From: Desulfuromonadaceae bacterium
GTDB lineage: Bacteria > Desulfobacterota > Desulfuromonadia > Desulfuromonadales > JAHYIW01
NCBI GenBank assembly: GCA_019429445.1
Contig: JAHYIW010000018.1
Span: 1 to 64,000, forward strand
Length of the DNA stretch: 64,000 nucleotides
Direction: 5' to 3'
The position numbers and the translations under genes are program-made. Shown one piece after another: positions 39,046 through 48,267 of this stretch; the first letter of the stretch is position 1, and each line of letters starts with the position of its first letter. The notes beneath the pieces are model-generated. The model saw only the letters and a program-made list of their open reading frames with translations. It searched no databases and was not told the origin of the DNA.

Positions 39046-39860
39046 TGGCTTACGATTACGAAAAATCTATCCGCCCCGGCAAGTTGCCTCATATCTGGTG
39101 CCCAGGCTGTGGCCATGGAATCGTTATGAAAGGTCTGATCCGGGCCATGGATACCTGTGAACTTGACCGAGATAATACGGCAATTGTCTCCGGTATCGGT
39201 TGCGCCAGCCGCCTTCCCGGTTATCTCGATTGCTGTACCCTGCACACCGCACACGGTCGTGCTGCCGCATTTGCGACCGGTGTTAAAATGGCCAAACCTG
39301 ACATGAATGTTATTGTCTGCGGCGGTGATGGTGACGGTACCGCTATTGGCGGCAACCACTTTATCCACGCCTGTCGCCGTAACATCGACCTGACCTATGT
39401 CATAATGAACAATTTAATCTACGGCATGACCGGTGGTCAGTTTTCGCCGTGTACCCCGACCGGTGCCATGGCTTCGACCACCCCCTATGGTAACCCTGAT
39501 CCGGTCTTCGATATCAGTAAGTTGGCAATCGGTGCCGGTGCAACATTTGTTGCCCGGACTACGGCGTTCCATGCGACCCAGATCGATAAGCTGATTGCTG
39601 AAGGGATTAAACATAAGGGGATGGCGATCATTGAAGTCCTTGATGATTGTCCGACCACCTATGGTCGTCGTAACAAGTTTCGCTCTGTTACGGACATGAT
39701 GAAGCGTCTTAAGGACATGGCGGTTCCTGTTGCTGCAGCCTCAAAAATGACAGCTGAGCAACTTGAAGGCAAGGTATTGACTGGCGTTCTTTATAAAGAA
39801 GAGCGTCCTGAGTACACTGCCCAGTACGCCAACGTCATCAAAAAGGCGCAAGGCGCCTGA
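39045..39860 (+). CDS. korB: 2-oxoacid:ferredoxin oxidoreductase subunit beta
   Basis: 271 aa. Carries the TPP diphosphate/metal-binding region: WCPGCGHGIVMKGLIRA, GIGCASRLPGYLDCCTLHTAHGR, GGDGDGTAIGGNHFIHACRRN and the following NNLIYGMTGGQFSPCTP. Cysteines near the N-terminus (CPGC) fit the iron-sulphur ligand set of the family. Translationally coupled to korA. Strong synteny with Geobacter-type genomes, where the same block follows icd and mdh (from memory). Confidence 0.94.
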   Translation: MAYDYEKSIRPGKLPHIWCPGCGHGIVMKGLIRAMDTCELDRDNTAIVSGIGCASRLPGYLDCCTLHTAHGRAAAFATGVKMAKPDMNVIVCGGDGDGTAIGGNHFIHACRRNIDLTYVIMNNLIYGMTGGQFSPCTPTGAMASTTPYGNPDPVFDISKLAIGAGATFVARTTAFHATQIDKLIAEGIKHKGMAIIEVLDDCPTTYGRRNKFRSVTDMMKRLKDMAVPVAAASKMTAEQLEGKVLTGVLYKEERPEYTAQYANVIKKAQGA

Positions 39861-39881
39861 TCTCACTTAAGGAGAATTGAA

Positions 39882-40430
39882 ATGGCTGAAAGATACGAAA
39901 TTCGATTTTCCGGTGCGGGTGGTCAGGGTCTGATTACCGCCGGAATCATTCTTGCTGAGGCTGCTTCGATCATTGAGTCGAAATATGCGGTCCAATCGCA
40001 AAGCTACGGTCCTGAGGCCCGTGGTGGCGCATCAAAGTCGGAAGTTATCATTTCTGATAGTCCGATTGATTATCCGAAGGCGACGATTGTCGATGCCTGT
40101 CTGGCAATGACCCAAGTAGCTGCTGACAAGTATGCTAACGGGATTAAATCCGGCGGTCTGTTGCTGATTGACGAGGATTTTGTTAAAAATATTCCGCAAG
40201 GCGACTTCAAAGTCTTGAAGATGGCAATTGTTCGGACGGCTAAAGAAGAAATTGGTCGTGAAATCGTCGCCAACGTCGTTGCGTTGGGTGCGATGATTGC
40301 CCTGACCGACGTTGTTTCCCGCGAATCGGGAGAAAAAGCGGTTCTTGCCAAGGTTCCGGAAGCATTTCTCGACCTGAACAAAAAAGCCTACAATCTCGGC
40401 TATGACAAGATCAAAACGCTGATGAACTGA
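39882..40430 (+). CDS. korC: 2-oxoacid:ferredoxin oxidoreductase subunit gamma
   Basis: 182 aa. Gamma/CoA-binding domain: RFSGAGGQGLITAGIILAEAA, SYGPEARGGASKSEVIISD and VANVVALGAMIALTDVV. Completes the four-subunit oxidoreductase. ATG 39882 follows AAGGAGAA 21 bp after korB. A terminator follows at 40451. Confidence 0.94.
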   Translation: MAERYEIRFSGAGGQGLITAGIILAEAASIIESKYAVQSQSYGPEARGGASKSEVIISDSPIDYPKATIVDACLAMTQVAADKYANGIKSGGLLLIDEDFVKNIPQGDFKVLKMAIVRTAKEEIGREIVANVVALGAMIALTDVVSRESGEKAVLAKVPEAFLDLNKKAYNLGYDKIKTLMN

Positions 40431-40450
40431 TTTTTCCTGAAGTCAGTATT

Positions 40451-40484
40451 AAAGGCCCGGTGGATTTCCATCGGGCCTTTTCTC
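40451..40484 (+). terminator. Terminator after kor operon
   Basis: AAAGGCCCGGTGG (40451-40463) pairs with CCATCGGGCCTTT (40468-40480) with one mismatch and a four-base loop, followed by TCTC. Confidence 0.88.
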
Positions 40485-40773
40485 GTGGTGCGCGATCCCC
40501 CGTTTGTCAGCCTGTTTTCATTTCTGACCGGATACATTTGCGGTTGTAAGCAGTCGCACGATGCCCTTATAATCTGATTCTAAAAATATTTTCACAAGTT
40601 TGTCGCGGTCGAAGCCGGGATGTGGATTGATGGTGGATCAACGGGAACGCATGCAGCGCTGAGAGATGAAATTCTTCGGCGCTTTTTTTGTTGGGATGGG
40701 GTGGGTGTGACTTATTATGTCATGATTAGGCGATAGAATTTGCAATAATTCATTGCCATCAGGAGGTGTGTTT
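40485..40773. other. Intergenic region upstream of the cas operon
   Basis: No convincing gene. A second hairpin with a T run occurs at 40655-40689 (AGCGCTGA / TCGGCGCT then seven T), well separated from the kor terminator, which may end a small transcript or a lost gene. A TAGAAT at 40734-40739 could be the cas -10, and TGAC-N7-GTCA (40708-40722) lies over the -35 position; both are tentative. Confidence 0.4.
40655..40689 (+). terminator. Second hairpin-T-run upstream of cas3
   Basis: AGCGCTGA (40655-40662) pairs with TCGGCGCT (40676-40683) with one G-T pair and is followed by TTTTTT. No recognised gene ends here. Confidence 0.6.
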
Positions 40774-43509
40774 GTGGAGGATTTATTAAAAGTGAAGTCG
40801 TTTTATAGCTACTGGGGCAAGACAGCAGAGGACGGGAGTTATCATCTGCTGCCCTATCACTGCCTGGACGTGGCGGCGGTTGGTCGTGTACTCCTATCGA
40901 AGGATGCTGTATTGCGACGCAAATTTGCGACCATTATGGGTCTCGATGAATTAATGTGCACTCGCTGGATGGTTCTGTTCCTGGCTTTTCACGACGTAGG
41001 TAAATTCTCTGAAAGTTTTCAAAATCTTCAACCAGCCCTATTGAAGAAACTACAAACTATTACCAGCACTAAGCAATACACAGCACGCCATGACAGCCTC
41101 GGTAATCTTTTTCTTAAATCTGCCTTTGAGAACGAAAACCTCGCATTCCCCTTAAATGAGTCATTCGACAATTGGCAAGATGTCACTATGTCAATTGTTA
41201 GAGCATATACCGGTCATCACGGCGTACCGCCGCAGATGAGAGGGATAAACGGCTTGCCCTTGAATTTTTCCAGTTACTTTGGCGAAAGTGATTCCGCCGT
41301 CGCAGAACAGTTTGCTCGCGAAGTTGGCTTACTGATTTGCGGCCCCCCCGAAGAATATATACTTCCATCACCGGTTGAACTTGAAGAACGGATGAAAAAA
41401 GCATCATGGCTGATGGCCGGTTTTGCTGTACTCTGCGACTGGATCGGATCGAACAACACTTGGTTCCCATTCTGCGAAGAAATGATGCCACTTAGTGATT
41501 ACTGGATAACTCGCGCCATTCCGCAAGCCGAGCAGGCTATTCGTGAAGCGGGGATCAATACCGGAATGCCAATATCTGAACTGTCCGGGTTTTCGGGACT
41601 ATTCCCGAAAATAGCTGTTCCAACACCATTGCAGACGTTTGTCGACCACTGTCCGATTGGAAATTCGCCTCAACTTTTCATCCTTGAAGATGTCACCGGT
41701 TCCGGCAAGACAGAGGCGGCGCTGCTTCTGTCTGGGCGGTTGATGACTGCCGGGTGCGGGAACGGCTTTTTTGTAGCGCTGCCGACCATGGCAACTTCCA
41801 ATGCCATGTATGACCGCATGATCGAAGTCTACCAGCGGCTGTTTACCAAGGGGACATCTCCCTCGATTGTGCTGGCCCACGGCGCACGCCATCTCTCAGA
41901 AACCTTCATGACCTCGGTTGCCGGACACAGTGCTGCTTCATTAGATGAAGAATCAGCTTCCGCTCAATGCTCAGCATGGTTGGCGGACAATCGTAAAAAG
42001 GCACTCTTAGCGGAGGTGGGTGTGGGCACACTTGATCAGGCACTGCTGGCGGTGTTACCGGCCCGTTTCCAGTCCTTGCGGCTCTTCGGTCTGGCGAGCC
42101 ATATCCTGATCGTAGACGAGGTCCATGCCTACGACCCGTACATGAACAAGTTGCTGCAAAACTTGCTGGCCTTCCATGCCGCCCTTGGTGGTAGCGCAAT
42201 TTTGCTTTCGGCGACATTGCCGACACATATCAGACGTGATTTCATTGCTGCCTTTGCCCGTGGTTGTGATGTCCAACAGAAACCAGTGCTATCAAGCTGT
42301 GCTTATCCTCTGGCAACCGCCTATAGCAAGGAAGCTGGGATACAGGAAAGACCGATTGAAGCCACACCTCAACGCCGCTGTCGTGTGGCGGTAGACCTTG
42401 TTGCTGATGAATCAGGAGTGATATGTCAGATTGTGGAAGCGGCAAACAAGGGCTGGTGCGTCTGCTGGATTAGAAACACCGTGCATGACGCGCTGCACGG
42501 CTATACACAGTTAAAGGATCGGCTGGCGAAAGATAGTTTGATGCTGTTCCATGCCCGTTTTGCTATGGGTGATCGTCTGGATATTGAGAGTGCCGTTACC
42601 TCGGCTTTTGGCAGGACGAGTTCAGCACACGAGCGAAGCGGCAAGGTGCTGATCGCGACACAAGTCGTTGAACAATCACTTGATTTGGACTTCGACTTGT
42701 TGGTTACTGATTTGGCTCCTATGGATCTGCTGATTCAGCGTGCCGGTCGGCTTCATCGACACCCGCGTGATGCACAAGGAAATCAGTTGGCAGAAGGACC
42801 AGACAGACGGGAGTCTCCCCGCCTGATTATTCATGGCCCGCTTCCCGATGATAATGTTGCTGACCACTGGTATAAAGCGGCGTTTCCTAAGGCAGCTTTC
42901 GTCTATCCAAGCCATGGTTGTCTTTGGTTGACAGCTAAACTTTTGGCAGAAAAAAAAGAGCTAAAGATGCCGGATGATGCACGGGAGTTGATTGAGGCGG
43001 CATTTTTAGAGAGCGCAGATAGAATTCCCGTGCCGCTACAGCAACGTGATATTCAAGCTGATTCTAAATGGCAGGCGGATAAGTCCCTCGCTCATATCAA
43101 CATGCTCAAGCTGGAGGAGGGATACGAAGCTACCGTAAACCAGTGGCGGGAAGACATGAAAACCCCGACTCGGTTGGGCGAGATGGTCACCACAGTACGC
43201 TTGGCTCGATGGGATGGCACGTGTTTGACCCCTTGGTATTCTCACGGAAGATTTTCGTGGGACATGAGTCAGGTGAGTATCCGATGTGGTTTGGTTAATG
43301 AAGAAATTACGCATGTTGGTGGTCTGGGCGACGCTGTTGCTCGTTTAAAAGAGCAGTTACCGGACAAAGGTAAGTGGACGGTTTTTGTTCCACTTCAACG
43401 CGGTGATGATGGGCGTTGGCATGGTGTGGCAATGAACAAAAGCCAGGAAATTATGACCCTGGAATATGACCCCCTGACTGGAGTCACGGTCACAAAGAAG
43501 GAGGGATAG
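40774..43509 (+). CDS. cas3: Cas3 nuclease-helicase (type I-E)
   Basis: 911 aa. N-terminal HD nuclease: YHCLDVAAVG, FLAFHDVGKFSESF, RHDSLGNLFL, TGHHGVPP and LCDWIGSN supply the metal ligands. Helicase: Walker A VTGSGKTEAALLL, DEVH box at residues 448-451, SATLP, and motif VI QRAGRLHRHPR. It unwinds and degrades target DNA after Cascade recognition. GTG 40774 is chosen because AGGAGG (40761-40766) lies seven bases upstream; the TTG at 40753 precedes that site. The stop abuts the cse1 start, so it is the first gene of an eight-gene cas operon. Confidence 0.95.
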   Translation: MEDLLKVKSFYSYWGKTAEDGSYHLLPYHCLDVAAVGRVLLSKDAVLRRKFATIMGLDELMCTRWMVLFLAFHDVGKFSESFQNLQPALLKKLQTITSTKQYTARHDSLGNLFLKSAFENENLAFPLNESFDNWQDVTMSIVRAYTGHHGVPPQMRGINGLPLNFSSYFGESDSAVAEQFAREVGLLICGPPEEYILPSPVELEERMKKASWLMAGFAVLCDWIGSNNTWFPFCEEMMPLSDYWITRAIPQAEQAIREAGINTGMPISELSGFSGLFPKIAVPTPLQTFVDHCPIGNSPQLFILEDVTGSGKTEAALLLSGRLMTAGCGNGFFVALPTMATSNAMYDRMIEVYQRLFTKGTSPSIVLAHGARHLSETFMTSVAGHSAASLDEESASAQCSAWLADNRKKALLAEVGVGTLDQALLAVLPARFQSLRLFGLASHILIVDEVHAYDPYMNKLLQNLLAFHAALGGSAILLSATLPTHIRRDFIAAFARGCDVQQKPVLSSCAYPLATAYSKEAGIQERPIEATPQRRCRVAVDLVADESGVICQIVEAANKGWCVCWIRNTVHDALHGYTQLKDRLAKDSLMLFHARFAMGDRLDIESAVTSAFGRTSSAHERSGKVLIATQVVEQSLDLDFDLLVTDLAPMDLLIQRAGRLHRHPRDAQGNQLAEGPDRRESPRLIIHGPLPDDNVADHWYKAAFPKAAFVYPSHGCLWLTAKLLAEKKELKMPDDARELIEAAFLESADRIPVPLQQRDIQADSKWQADKSLAHINMLKLEEGYEATVNQWREDMKTPTRLGEMVTTVRLARWDGTCLTPWYSHGRFSWDMSQVSIRCGLVNEEITHVGGLGDAVARLKEQLPDKGKWTVFVPLQRGDDGRWHGVAMNKSQEIMTLEYDPLTGVTVTKKEG

Positions 43510-45171
43510 ATGCAATTCAATCTGATTGATGAACAATGGATACCGGTAATCCGCCGGGATGGAACAAAAACCATGATTGCCCCCTGGGAGGTGACGAAGG
43601 ACTTTAGCGAAAATCCGGCAGTTTTTCTCGATGCTCCCCGTCCGGATTTCAATGGTGCACTGATCCAGTTTCTGATTGGGTTGGTTCAGACGGTTTCCGC
43701 GCCACAGAATAGGTCGGAATGGCACAAGAGGCTAACAGACCCGTACGCGCCGAGTGAACTGAAAGAGAAGTTTTCGTCGGTGCGACATGCCTTTGAGCTA
43801 GGAGGGGATGGGCCAAGGTTCATGCAGGATTTTGAAAAACTTATCGTCAACCAAGGCGAAATCGATGGTCTTTTGATCGACATGCCAGGGGAAAGCACAA
43901 CCAAGAAGAACACGGATCATTTTGTAAAACGTAATACTGTGGTTGGAATGTGTCCGTCATGCACTACTACAGCCCTTTATGCTATGCAGACTAATGCACC
44001 AGCTGGTGGACAAGGGAATCGAACTTCATTGAGAGGTGGCGGGCCACTTACAACGCTAGTTACCGGAGATAAGCGGCACGAAACCTTATGGCAACTTGCG
44101 TGGCTGAATGTTCTGGAGTTCGGGACATTTTCTAATATTTGCGGTAACGCTGGCCTAGCCACAGATTCAAGTAAGTTTCCTTGGATGGTAACAACCCTGA
44201 CAAGTGAGAAAAAAGAAAGTGTCTCTCAACCGACCGACTTTCATCCATCAGTAATGTATTGGGGTATGCCACGACGTATAAGGCTGAACCTAGAAGATTT
44301 AATGTCAGGCAATTGTGACATGTGTGGCAAGTCATCCGAGGCTCTGATTAACAAGTATCAGCAAAAAAACTTTGGGATGAATTTCACCGGAGCTTGGTTA
44401 CATCCGTTGTCGCCGTACAATGCAAGTAACGGTAGCGAACCAATTCCAGCACACCCTCAACCTGGTGGAATAAGTTATCGGCACTGGCTTGGTCTTGTTC
44501 AGCAAGACAATAGCGATAACAAGATGCCAGCTCGTGTTGTTCATGAATTTATCAACCACCGCCAACGAGATGGTTGGCAGTTCCGCATTTGGGCCTTTGG
44601 TTATGATATGAAAAACATGAATGCTCGTTGTTGGTATGAGTCGTCAATGCCGCTGTTATACATTGATTCCTCTATCAGATCAGAATATGAAAATATCGTG
44701 GCAAACATGATCAAGGCGGCAGTTCTTGTAGGGGGCAATCTGAGGATTGGTCTTAAGAATTCGATACATGGCCGAGCTGTTGTTGACCCGATTACTCGAA
44801 AGATCAAATGGGAATACAAGGATATAAAGAAACTCCCTATTGATGAAGATAAGCGGCGAGCGAAAGTTCTTTTCGAAACAAAAGAGGATACCTCTTTGGT
44901 CTCAGTAGAATCCTCTTTCTGGCAAAACACAGAGCCTAAATTTTATGCACTACTGATAGATATTTCGAAAGACTTAGTGAGAGGAACAGTACCGAATCCT
45001 TATCTGAAAGAATGGCATAACTCTCTTTGTTTTGAGGCTGAAAAAATGTTTGATGCATATTCTTGGGAGTTAACCATTGAGGATTCTGATCCAAAACGGA
45101 TAGTTCTGTCTCGTAGCGAACTGCAGAAATTCAATAGGAGCAATATGATCACAAATCTTCTCAAATTATAG
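43510..45171 (+). CDS. cse1: Cascade large subunit Cse1/CasA (Cas8e)
   Basis: 553 aa. Large subunit of type I-E Cascade, reads the PAM and recruits Cas3. N-terminus FNLIDEQWIPVIRRDG is typical; two cysteine pairs (CPSC near 148 and CDMC near 272) could bind zinc, as in some homologues. Other family segments are GPLTTLVTGD, TWMGxP-like WGMPRRIRL and HPLSPY. ATG 43510 directly follows the cas3 stop. Complete and uninterrupted. Confidence 0.93.
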   Translation: MQFNLIDEQWIPVIRRDGTKTMIAPWEVTKDFSENPAVFLDAPRPDFNGALIQFLIGLVQTVSAPQNRSEWHKRLTDPYAPSELKEKFSSVRHAFELGGDGPRFMQDFEKLIVNQGEIDGLLIDMPGESTTKKNTDHFVKRNTVVGMCPSCTTTALYAMQTNAPAGGQGNRTSLRGGGPLTTLVTGDKRHETLWQLAWLNVLEFGTFSNICGNAGLATDSSKFPWMVTTLTSEKKESVSQPTDFHPSVMYWGMPRRIRLNLEDLMSGNCDMCGKSSEALINKYQQKNFGMNFTGAWLHPLSPYNASNGSEPIPAHPQPGGISYRHWLGLVQQDNSDNKMPARVVHEFINHRQRDGWQFRIWAFGYDMKNMNARCWYESSMPLLYIDSSIRSEYENIVANMIKAAVLVGGNLRIGLKNSIHGRAVVDPITRKIKWEYKDIKKLPIDEDKRRAKVLFETKEDTSLVSVESSFWQNTEPKFYALLIDISKDLVRGTVPNPYLKEWHNSLCFEAEKMFDAYSWELTIEDSDPKRIVLSRSELQKFNRSNMITNLLKL

Positions 45172-45200
45172 GGGCAGCTGAATCACAAAAAGGAGGTTGC

Positions 45201-45701
45201 ATGAGTACGAAGTATTTAAATTTCGAAAAAAATTCACCTGAGATGCAGGCGCTTGCTGCTTGGTGGCAGGCGTTGAACGACAACAGAGGAGATCGGGCCG
45301 AACTGCGACGATGCGCAACCTTGGCCGAGGTGGCATTTACTCCGGCCTATCACCGATTGCGTCTGGCTGTTGGCCGATTTGGTGCGCCACATGATGATGG
45401 TCTGGCCCTTGTCGCAGGCCTGGCAGCTCGTGTGAAAAATGATATTGCCAATAGTCCGTTTGCAGAGCAGATGGCAACCGGCAAGGCAGACGGCTCTGCC
45501 AGGGTAAGCGGCCTGCGCTTCCGGAGACTGCTCAAGGTAAAGGAGCCTGATGAGCTGTTTACTGCCATGGGGCGCGTGGTGGCCCTTTTGGGAAACGCAG
45601 TCAATCTGCAAAACCTTGCCAAAAGTGTTTATTTCTGGAACGACAGAACCCGCAAACAGTGGGCTTTTGAATACTATTCGAAATCACCGTCAGAACAATA
45701 A
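45201..45701 (+). CDS. cse2: Cascade small subunit Cse2/CasB
   Basis: 166 aa, the usual size. Helical small subunit, present in two copies on the Cascade belly where it stabilises the displaced strand. Recognisable by AAWWQALNDNRGDRAELRRC and SGLRFRRLLKVKEPDELF. ATG 45201 follows AAAGGAGG (45189-45196), 29 bp after cse1. Confidence 0.9.
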   Translation: MSTKYLNFEKNSPEMQALAAWWQALNDNRGDRAELRRCATLAEVAFTPAYHRLRLAVGRFGAPHDDGLALVAGLAARVKNDIANSPFAEQMATGKADGSARVSGLRFRRLLKVKEPDELFTAMGRVVALLGNAVNLQNLAKSVYFWNDRTRKQWAFEYYSKSPSEQ

Positions 45702-45729
45702 CTCATATCGCCCAAAGGAGAACTTGAAC

Positions 45730-46782
45730 ATGAGTACATTTATCCAACTGCATCTGCTGACTTCGTACCCCCCTTCTAACCTCAACCGCGATGATCTGGG
45801 GCGTCCCAAGACTGCTATCATGGGAGGCAAAACCCGCTTGCGTGTTTCGTCCCAGAGTCTCAAGCGGGCTTGGCGAACATCGGATCTGTTTACCGAAGCG
45901 ATGAAGGGACACATTGGCACCCGTACCAAGACGATGGGAGTCGAGATATATAATGCACTGAGGGCAAAAGGGGTTGCCGAAGGTAATGCTAAAACATGGG
46001 CTAAACAGATTGCCGAAGTCTTCGGAAAAGCCAAAAAAACAAATGCTGCCAAACCACTGGAAGAGCTAGAAATTGAGCAACTTGCTCACTTTAGCCCGGA
46101 GGAGAACATCGCAATGTTTGTCCTTGCTGACAAACTTGCGGCAAGCAACACGGCCCCTTCTGCTGATGATCTCAAGCTGTTAATGAAGAACCATTCTGCC
46201 GTTGATATCGCCATGTTTGGCCGGATGTTGGCCAGTTCACCCGCTTTCAATACTGAAGCCGCTGTGCAGGTTGCTCACGCCGTAACCGTTCACGACGTGG
46301 CGGTCGAAGACGATTACTTTACTGCTGTCGATGACCTGAATAATGGCGAGGATGACTTGGGGGCAGCTCACATCGGCGAAACCGAATTTGGCGCCGGGGT
46401 GTTCTATCTCTATCTCTGTATCAATCGTGATCTGTTGGAGGCGAACCTCGGAGATAAAACGCTAGCAAAGAAGTCGCTTGCTGCACTGGTTGAGGCCGCA
46501 GCCAAAGTAGCACCAAACGGAAAGCAGAACAGTTTTGCTTCTCGCGCTTATTCTTCCTACATACTGGTTGAAAAGGGCGACCAGCAGCCCCGTTCACTCT
46601 CGGTTGCATTCCTCAAGCCGGTGCGCGGAGAAGATGTCCTGGGTAAGGCTATTACAGAAATTGAGAGCAAGCGGGCGAACATGGAAAAGGTTTACGGCAA
46701 ATGTGCAGAGGCTACGAAAACCATGAATGCTGAAACTGGAGCAGGCAGTCTGGACGAAATCATTACTTTTGTAACGGAGTAG
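45730..46782 (+). CDS. cas7: Cascade backbone subunit Cas7e (CasC/Cse4)
   Basis: 350 aa. Forms the six-subunit backbone holding the crRNA. N-terminus MSTFIQLHLLTSYPPSNLNRDDLG and KTRLRVSSQSLKRAWR are typical, and FGRMLA and the SFASRAYSSYILVEKGDQQPRSLSVAFLKPV segments fit the family. The frame is open further upstream, but ATG 45730 has AAAGGAG (45714-45720) before it and gives the correct N-terminus. Three bases separate it from cas5. Confidence 0.94.
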   Translation: MSTFIQLHLLTSYPPSNLNRDDLGRPKTAIMGGKTRLRVSSQSLKRAWRTSDLFTEAMKGHIGTRTKTMGVEIYNALRAKGVAEGNAKTWAKQIAEVFGKAKKTNAAKPLEELEIEQLAHFSPEENIAMFVLADKLAASNTAPSADDLKLLMKNHSAVDIAMFGRMLASSPAFNTEAAVQVAHAVTVHDVAVEDDYFTAVDDLNNGEDDLGAAHIGETEFGAGVFYLYLCINRDLLEANLGDKTLAKKSLAALVEAAAKVAPNGKQNSFASRAYSSYILVEKGDQQPRSLSVAFLKPVRGEDVLGKAITEIESKRANMEKVYGKCAEATKTMNAETGAGSLDEIITFVTE

Positions 46783-46785
46783 ACC

Positions 46786-47517
46786 ATGCGCGATTATTTG
46801 CTTTTCCGCCTGTATGGGCCGCTGGCCGCGTGGGGTGATATTGCCGTGGGTGAGTATCGCCCCAGCTTCGCCCATCCCAGCAAATCGGCCATTATCGGGC
46901 TTTTAGCTGCTGCTCTTGGTATCCGCCGTGATGAGGAAGACCGCCAGAGAGCTCTGGCCGAATCCTGTTCCTTTGCCGTCAGGGTTGATTCCATGGGAGT
47001 GCTTTTGCGTGACTATCACACAACTCAGGTCCCTTCTGTCAAGAAAGGAGTTGTGCACTACACCCGGCGTTCCGAGTTGGCAGCGGATAAACTCAATACT
47101 ATTCTTTCCAGTCGCGATTACCGTTGTGACGCTGCCTATACGGTGGCCATTACAGTAACAGAGGGTTCACTTCACACTGTCCAACAATTGGCAATTGCTC
47201 TGGGAAAACCGGTCTTTGCCCTTTATCTGGGACGCAAGTCATGTCCGCTTGCCCTGCCATTACAGCCACAGGTTGTCAACGCGGCAACATTGCGCGAGGC
47301 TCTAGAGTCAATACCCACGGCCGAAGAGTTCTCGGAAATAATTCAGAAAGGTGCTGTCACAGTTTTCTGGGAAGATGACAAGTCGAGCGGGCTTGAACGG
47401 CAGCAATCTATAACCCGGCGTGACGAACTGCGATCACGCAAGCGCTGGCAGTTTAGTGAGCGACAAGAAAACTGCGGTATTCTGCGGAAGGGGGAAGAAC
47501 CATGTACTTCAGTATGA
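46786..47517 (+). CDS. cas5: Cascade subunit Cas5e (CasD)
   Basis: 243 aa. Binds the 5' handle of the crRNA and caps the backbone. N-terminus LLFRLYGPLAAWGDIAVGEYRPSF (Cas5 RAMP motif) and HPSKSAIIGLLAAALGIRR; GKPVFALYLGRKSCPLALPL is the family C-terminal signature. It overlaps cas6e by 16 bp. Confidence 0.93.
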   Translation: MRDYLLFRLYGPLAAWGDIAVGEYRPSFAHPSKSAIIGLLAAALGIRRDEEDRQRALAESCSFAVRVDSMGVLLRDYHTTQVPSVKKGVVHYTRRSELAADKLNTILSSRDYRCDAAYTVAITVTEGSLHTVQQLAIALGKPVFALYLGRKSCPLALPLQPQVVNAATLREALESIPTAEEFSEIIQKGAVTVFWEDDKSSGLERQQSITRRDELRSRKRWQFSERQENCGILRKGEEPCTSV

Positions 47518-48173
47518 TCAAGCTCCGGCGGGATGTTTCCCCGCGTGACATAACTGAGCTGACTAGAATGAACGGATACCAGGCGCATCAAATGATCTGG
47601 AATCTGTTTGCCGACCGGCCCGATCGGCAACGGGATTTTATCTATCGCTATGAAGCGGTCAATGGCTGGCCAACCTTCTATACGGTTTCAAAACGCGAGC
47701 CGGTTGATGCTTCCGGGATGTGGGAAATACTGCCAAAGGAATACACGCCCCAACTTCGGGCCGGTCTGCGCCTTGGTTTTACCGCATGCGTTAATCCAAT
47801 CCGCTCACGTCGAGATGAAAACGGCAGACAACAGCGTCATGACGTGGTGATGGAGGAGAAGCTGCAACTAAAGAGCGATGGGAAGGACTTTGATCTGCCA
47901 GAAATTGTTCAGAATATCGGCATGCGGTGGCTGGATGAAAGATCTGCCACCTATGGATTCAATATTTCAAAGGAAGGAATCAGGGTTGATGGCTACCGGC
48001 AGCACAAGTTGTTCAAAGGAAGGAACGACAAACCCATAACTTTCAGTACGCTGGATTTTAACGGCATTTTGACGGTCACCGATCCGGCTGTTTTTGTGGA
48101 GAAGTGTTTGTTTGACGGCATAGGCCCGGCCAAAGGTTTTGGCTGTGGGTTGATGCTAGTTCGGCGGGTTTAA
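47502..48173 (+). CDS. cas6e: Cas6e crRNA-processing endoribonuclease (CasE)
   Basis: 223 aa. Cuts the pre-crRNA within the repeat hairpin and stays bound to the 3' stem. The probable catalytic histidine lies in GYQAHQMIWNLF (near residue 26), and the C-terminal glycine-rich loop is GIGPAKGFGCGLMLV. Start codon ATG 47502 lies within the cas5 end. A degenerate duplicate of the 3' end of this gene follows immediately downstream (48175-48206). Confidence 0.94.
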   Translation: MYFSMIKLRRDVSPRDITELTRMNGYQAHQMIWNLFADRPDRQRDFIYRYEAVNGWPTFYTVSKREPVDASGMWEILPKEYTPQLRAGLRLGFTACVNPIRSRRDENGRQQRHDVVMEEKLQLKSDGKDFDLPEIVQNIGMRWLDERSATYGFNISKEGIRVDGYRQHKLFKGRNDKPITFSTLDFNGILTVTDPAVFVEKCLFDGIGPAKGFGCGLMLVRRV

Positions 48174-48174
48174 T

Positions 48175-48267
48175 GCTGCCATCGGCCCTGCCAAAGCCTT
48201 TGGCTGCAGATTGGAAGAGCAGTTGTATCCTAACCAGAAGTTTTCATACGGCAAGGATGGTAACAAT
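48175..48267 (+). other. Degenerate duplicate of the cas6e 3' end
   Basis: The bases encoding IGPAKAFGCRL (48181-48213) closely repeat the IGPAKGFGCGL codons of cas6e at 48119-48151. The fragment is in frame with the BRO-type gene that follows, with no stop between. It looks like a relic of a second cas6e end brought in with the insertion. Confidence 0.6.

Noticed and set aside
40706-40722. CRP/FNR-like site in front of cas3
   Set aside because: TGTGAC and GTCATGA are present, but the spacing and right half do not fit the CRP consensus.
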